Assembly: GCF_003711395.1 (NCBI RefSeq)
Contig: NZ_PJRJ01000008.1
Coordinates: 46,198 to 110,197 of the forward strand
DNA: 64,000 nt
Direction of reading: 5' to 3'
Origin: Acinetobacter sp. B51(2017)
Lineage (GTDB): Bacteria > Pseudomonadota > Gammaproteobacteria > Pseudomonadales > Moraxellaceae
Below the pieces are notes generated by a model. It did not search any database and had not been told where the DNA came from. It saw nothing but the letters and a program-made list of their open reading frames with translations. The translations under genes were made by a program, and so were the position numbers. Positions 63,790-64,000 of the stretch are shown here, one piece after another; the first letter of the stretch is position 1; each line of letters starts with the position of its first letter.

Positions 63790-63857
63790 TTTTAATTAGT
63801 TCGTTAAAATGGTGCGTTAAAAACTTTTTAAGTCTTTAGCAAACAATTGAACTAAAA

Positions 63858-63943
63858 GCCCGAGTGGTGAAATCGGTAGACACAGGGGATTTAAAATCCC
63901 CCGCCCACAAAGCGTGCCAGTTCGAGTCTGGCCTCGGGCACCA
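63858..63943 (+). tRNA. tRNA-Leu(UAA), copy 3
   Basis: Identical to copies 1 and 2; the 57 bases after it to the window end are identical to those after copy 1. 68 bases after copy 2, probably co-transcribed with it. Confidence 0.97.
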
Positions 63944-63975
63944 TTCTTAACTTAAAGAATGGTGCAATAAAATTC

Positions 63976-63997
63976 CCAGCCTAGCGCTGGTTTTTTT
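63976..63997 (+). terminator. Terminator after tRNA-Leu copy 3
   Basis: Same CCAGC/GCTGG hairpin and seven T as at 62787-62808. Confidence 0.75.
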
Positions 63998-64000
63998 ATG

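Overview
The window is a stretch of ordinary chromosome from a gammaproteobacterium of the genus Acinetobacter or a very close relative (Moraxellaceae). The reasons are AT-rich DNA with gene content and order typical of that genus (lptM-lysA-dapF-xerC; ubiC-ubiA; trpGDC followed by an Smr gene and folE), a GTP-type PEP carboxykinase, an orphan HAE1-type RND pump, and many proteins that look Acinetobacter-like from memory. The species cannot be fixed from the sequence alone. No prophage, insertion sequence, plasmid module, CRISPR array or rRNA operon is visible.

Layout. 1-9.9 kb: LysE-type exporter (cut by the window edge) divergent from an Lrp/AsnC regulator; the minus-strand lptM-lysA-dapF-xerC cluster (lysine/meso-DAP synthesis, LPS-translocon maturation, chromosome dimer resolution); two amino-acid transporters facing away from each other (CycA-like and AlsT-like); radA. 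10-16 kb: Tim44-domain protein, DegS-like protease, Nif3-like protein, iron superoxide dismutase, three identical tRNA-Asn genes each with its own promoter and terminator, and small membrane proteins. 16-22 kb: a flavin aromatic hydroxylase divergent from its probable LysR regulator, a lipase-like lipoprotein, then ubiC-ubiA. 22-29 kb: glnA with a likely sigma-54 promoter, trpG-trpD-trpC-smr, folE, a cupin, and a very lysine-rich histone H1-like protein. 29-39 kb: DUF3015/DUF4105 pair, hemE-DUF817, L,D-transpeptidase, pirin, a double-domain M16 peptidase and tRNA-Ser. 39-50 kb: greB, two lytic transglycosylases, SCP2 protein, ttcA, htpX, mgtE and an RND pump without its partners. 50-57 kb: a YadA-anchored adhesin with an unusual leader, a helix-turn-helix regulator with a small antisense-overlapping coiled-coil ORF, groES-groEL, a phosphoesterase and a lipid kinase. 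57-64 kb: pckG, a decayed MHS-family transporter remnant, a lipoprotein, a methyltransferase, folD, tRNA-Cys and three tRNA-Leu(UAA) genes.

How it works together. Most of the window is core metabolism and envelope upkeep: lysine/DAP, tryptophan, glutamine, folate, ubiquinone and haem precursors, peptidoglycan remodelling, and protein quality control (GroESL, HtpX, DegS-like). Nearly every transcription unit ends in a clear hairpin-plus-T-run terminator, several of them shared by convergent genes. The accessory-looking places are the aromatic hydroxylase/LysR pair, the adhesin and its leader, the HTH regulator, the MHS pseudogene and the duplicated tRNA segments. I found no complete, clearly undescribed multi-gene system. 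The best candidates for something new are small: the structured adhesin leader, a DnaA-box cluster far from any dnaA gene, a 31-residue membrane peptide, a 52-residue antisense coiled-coil protein, and co-varying trailer hairpins on the tRNA-Leu genes.
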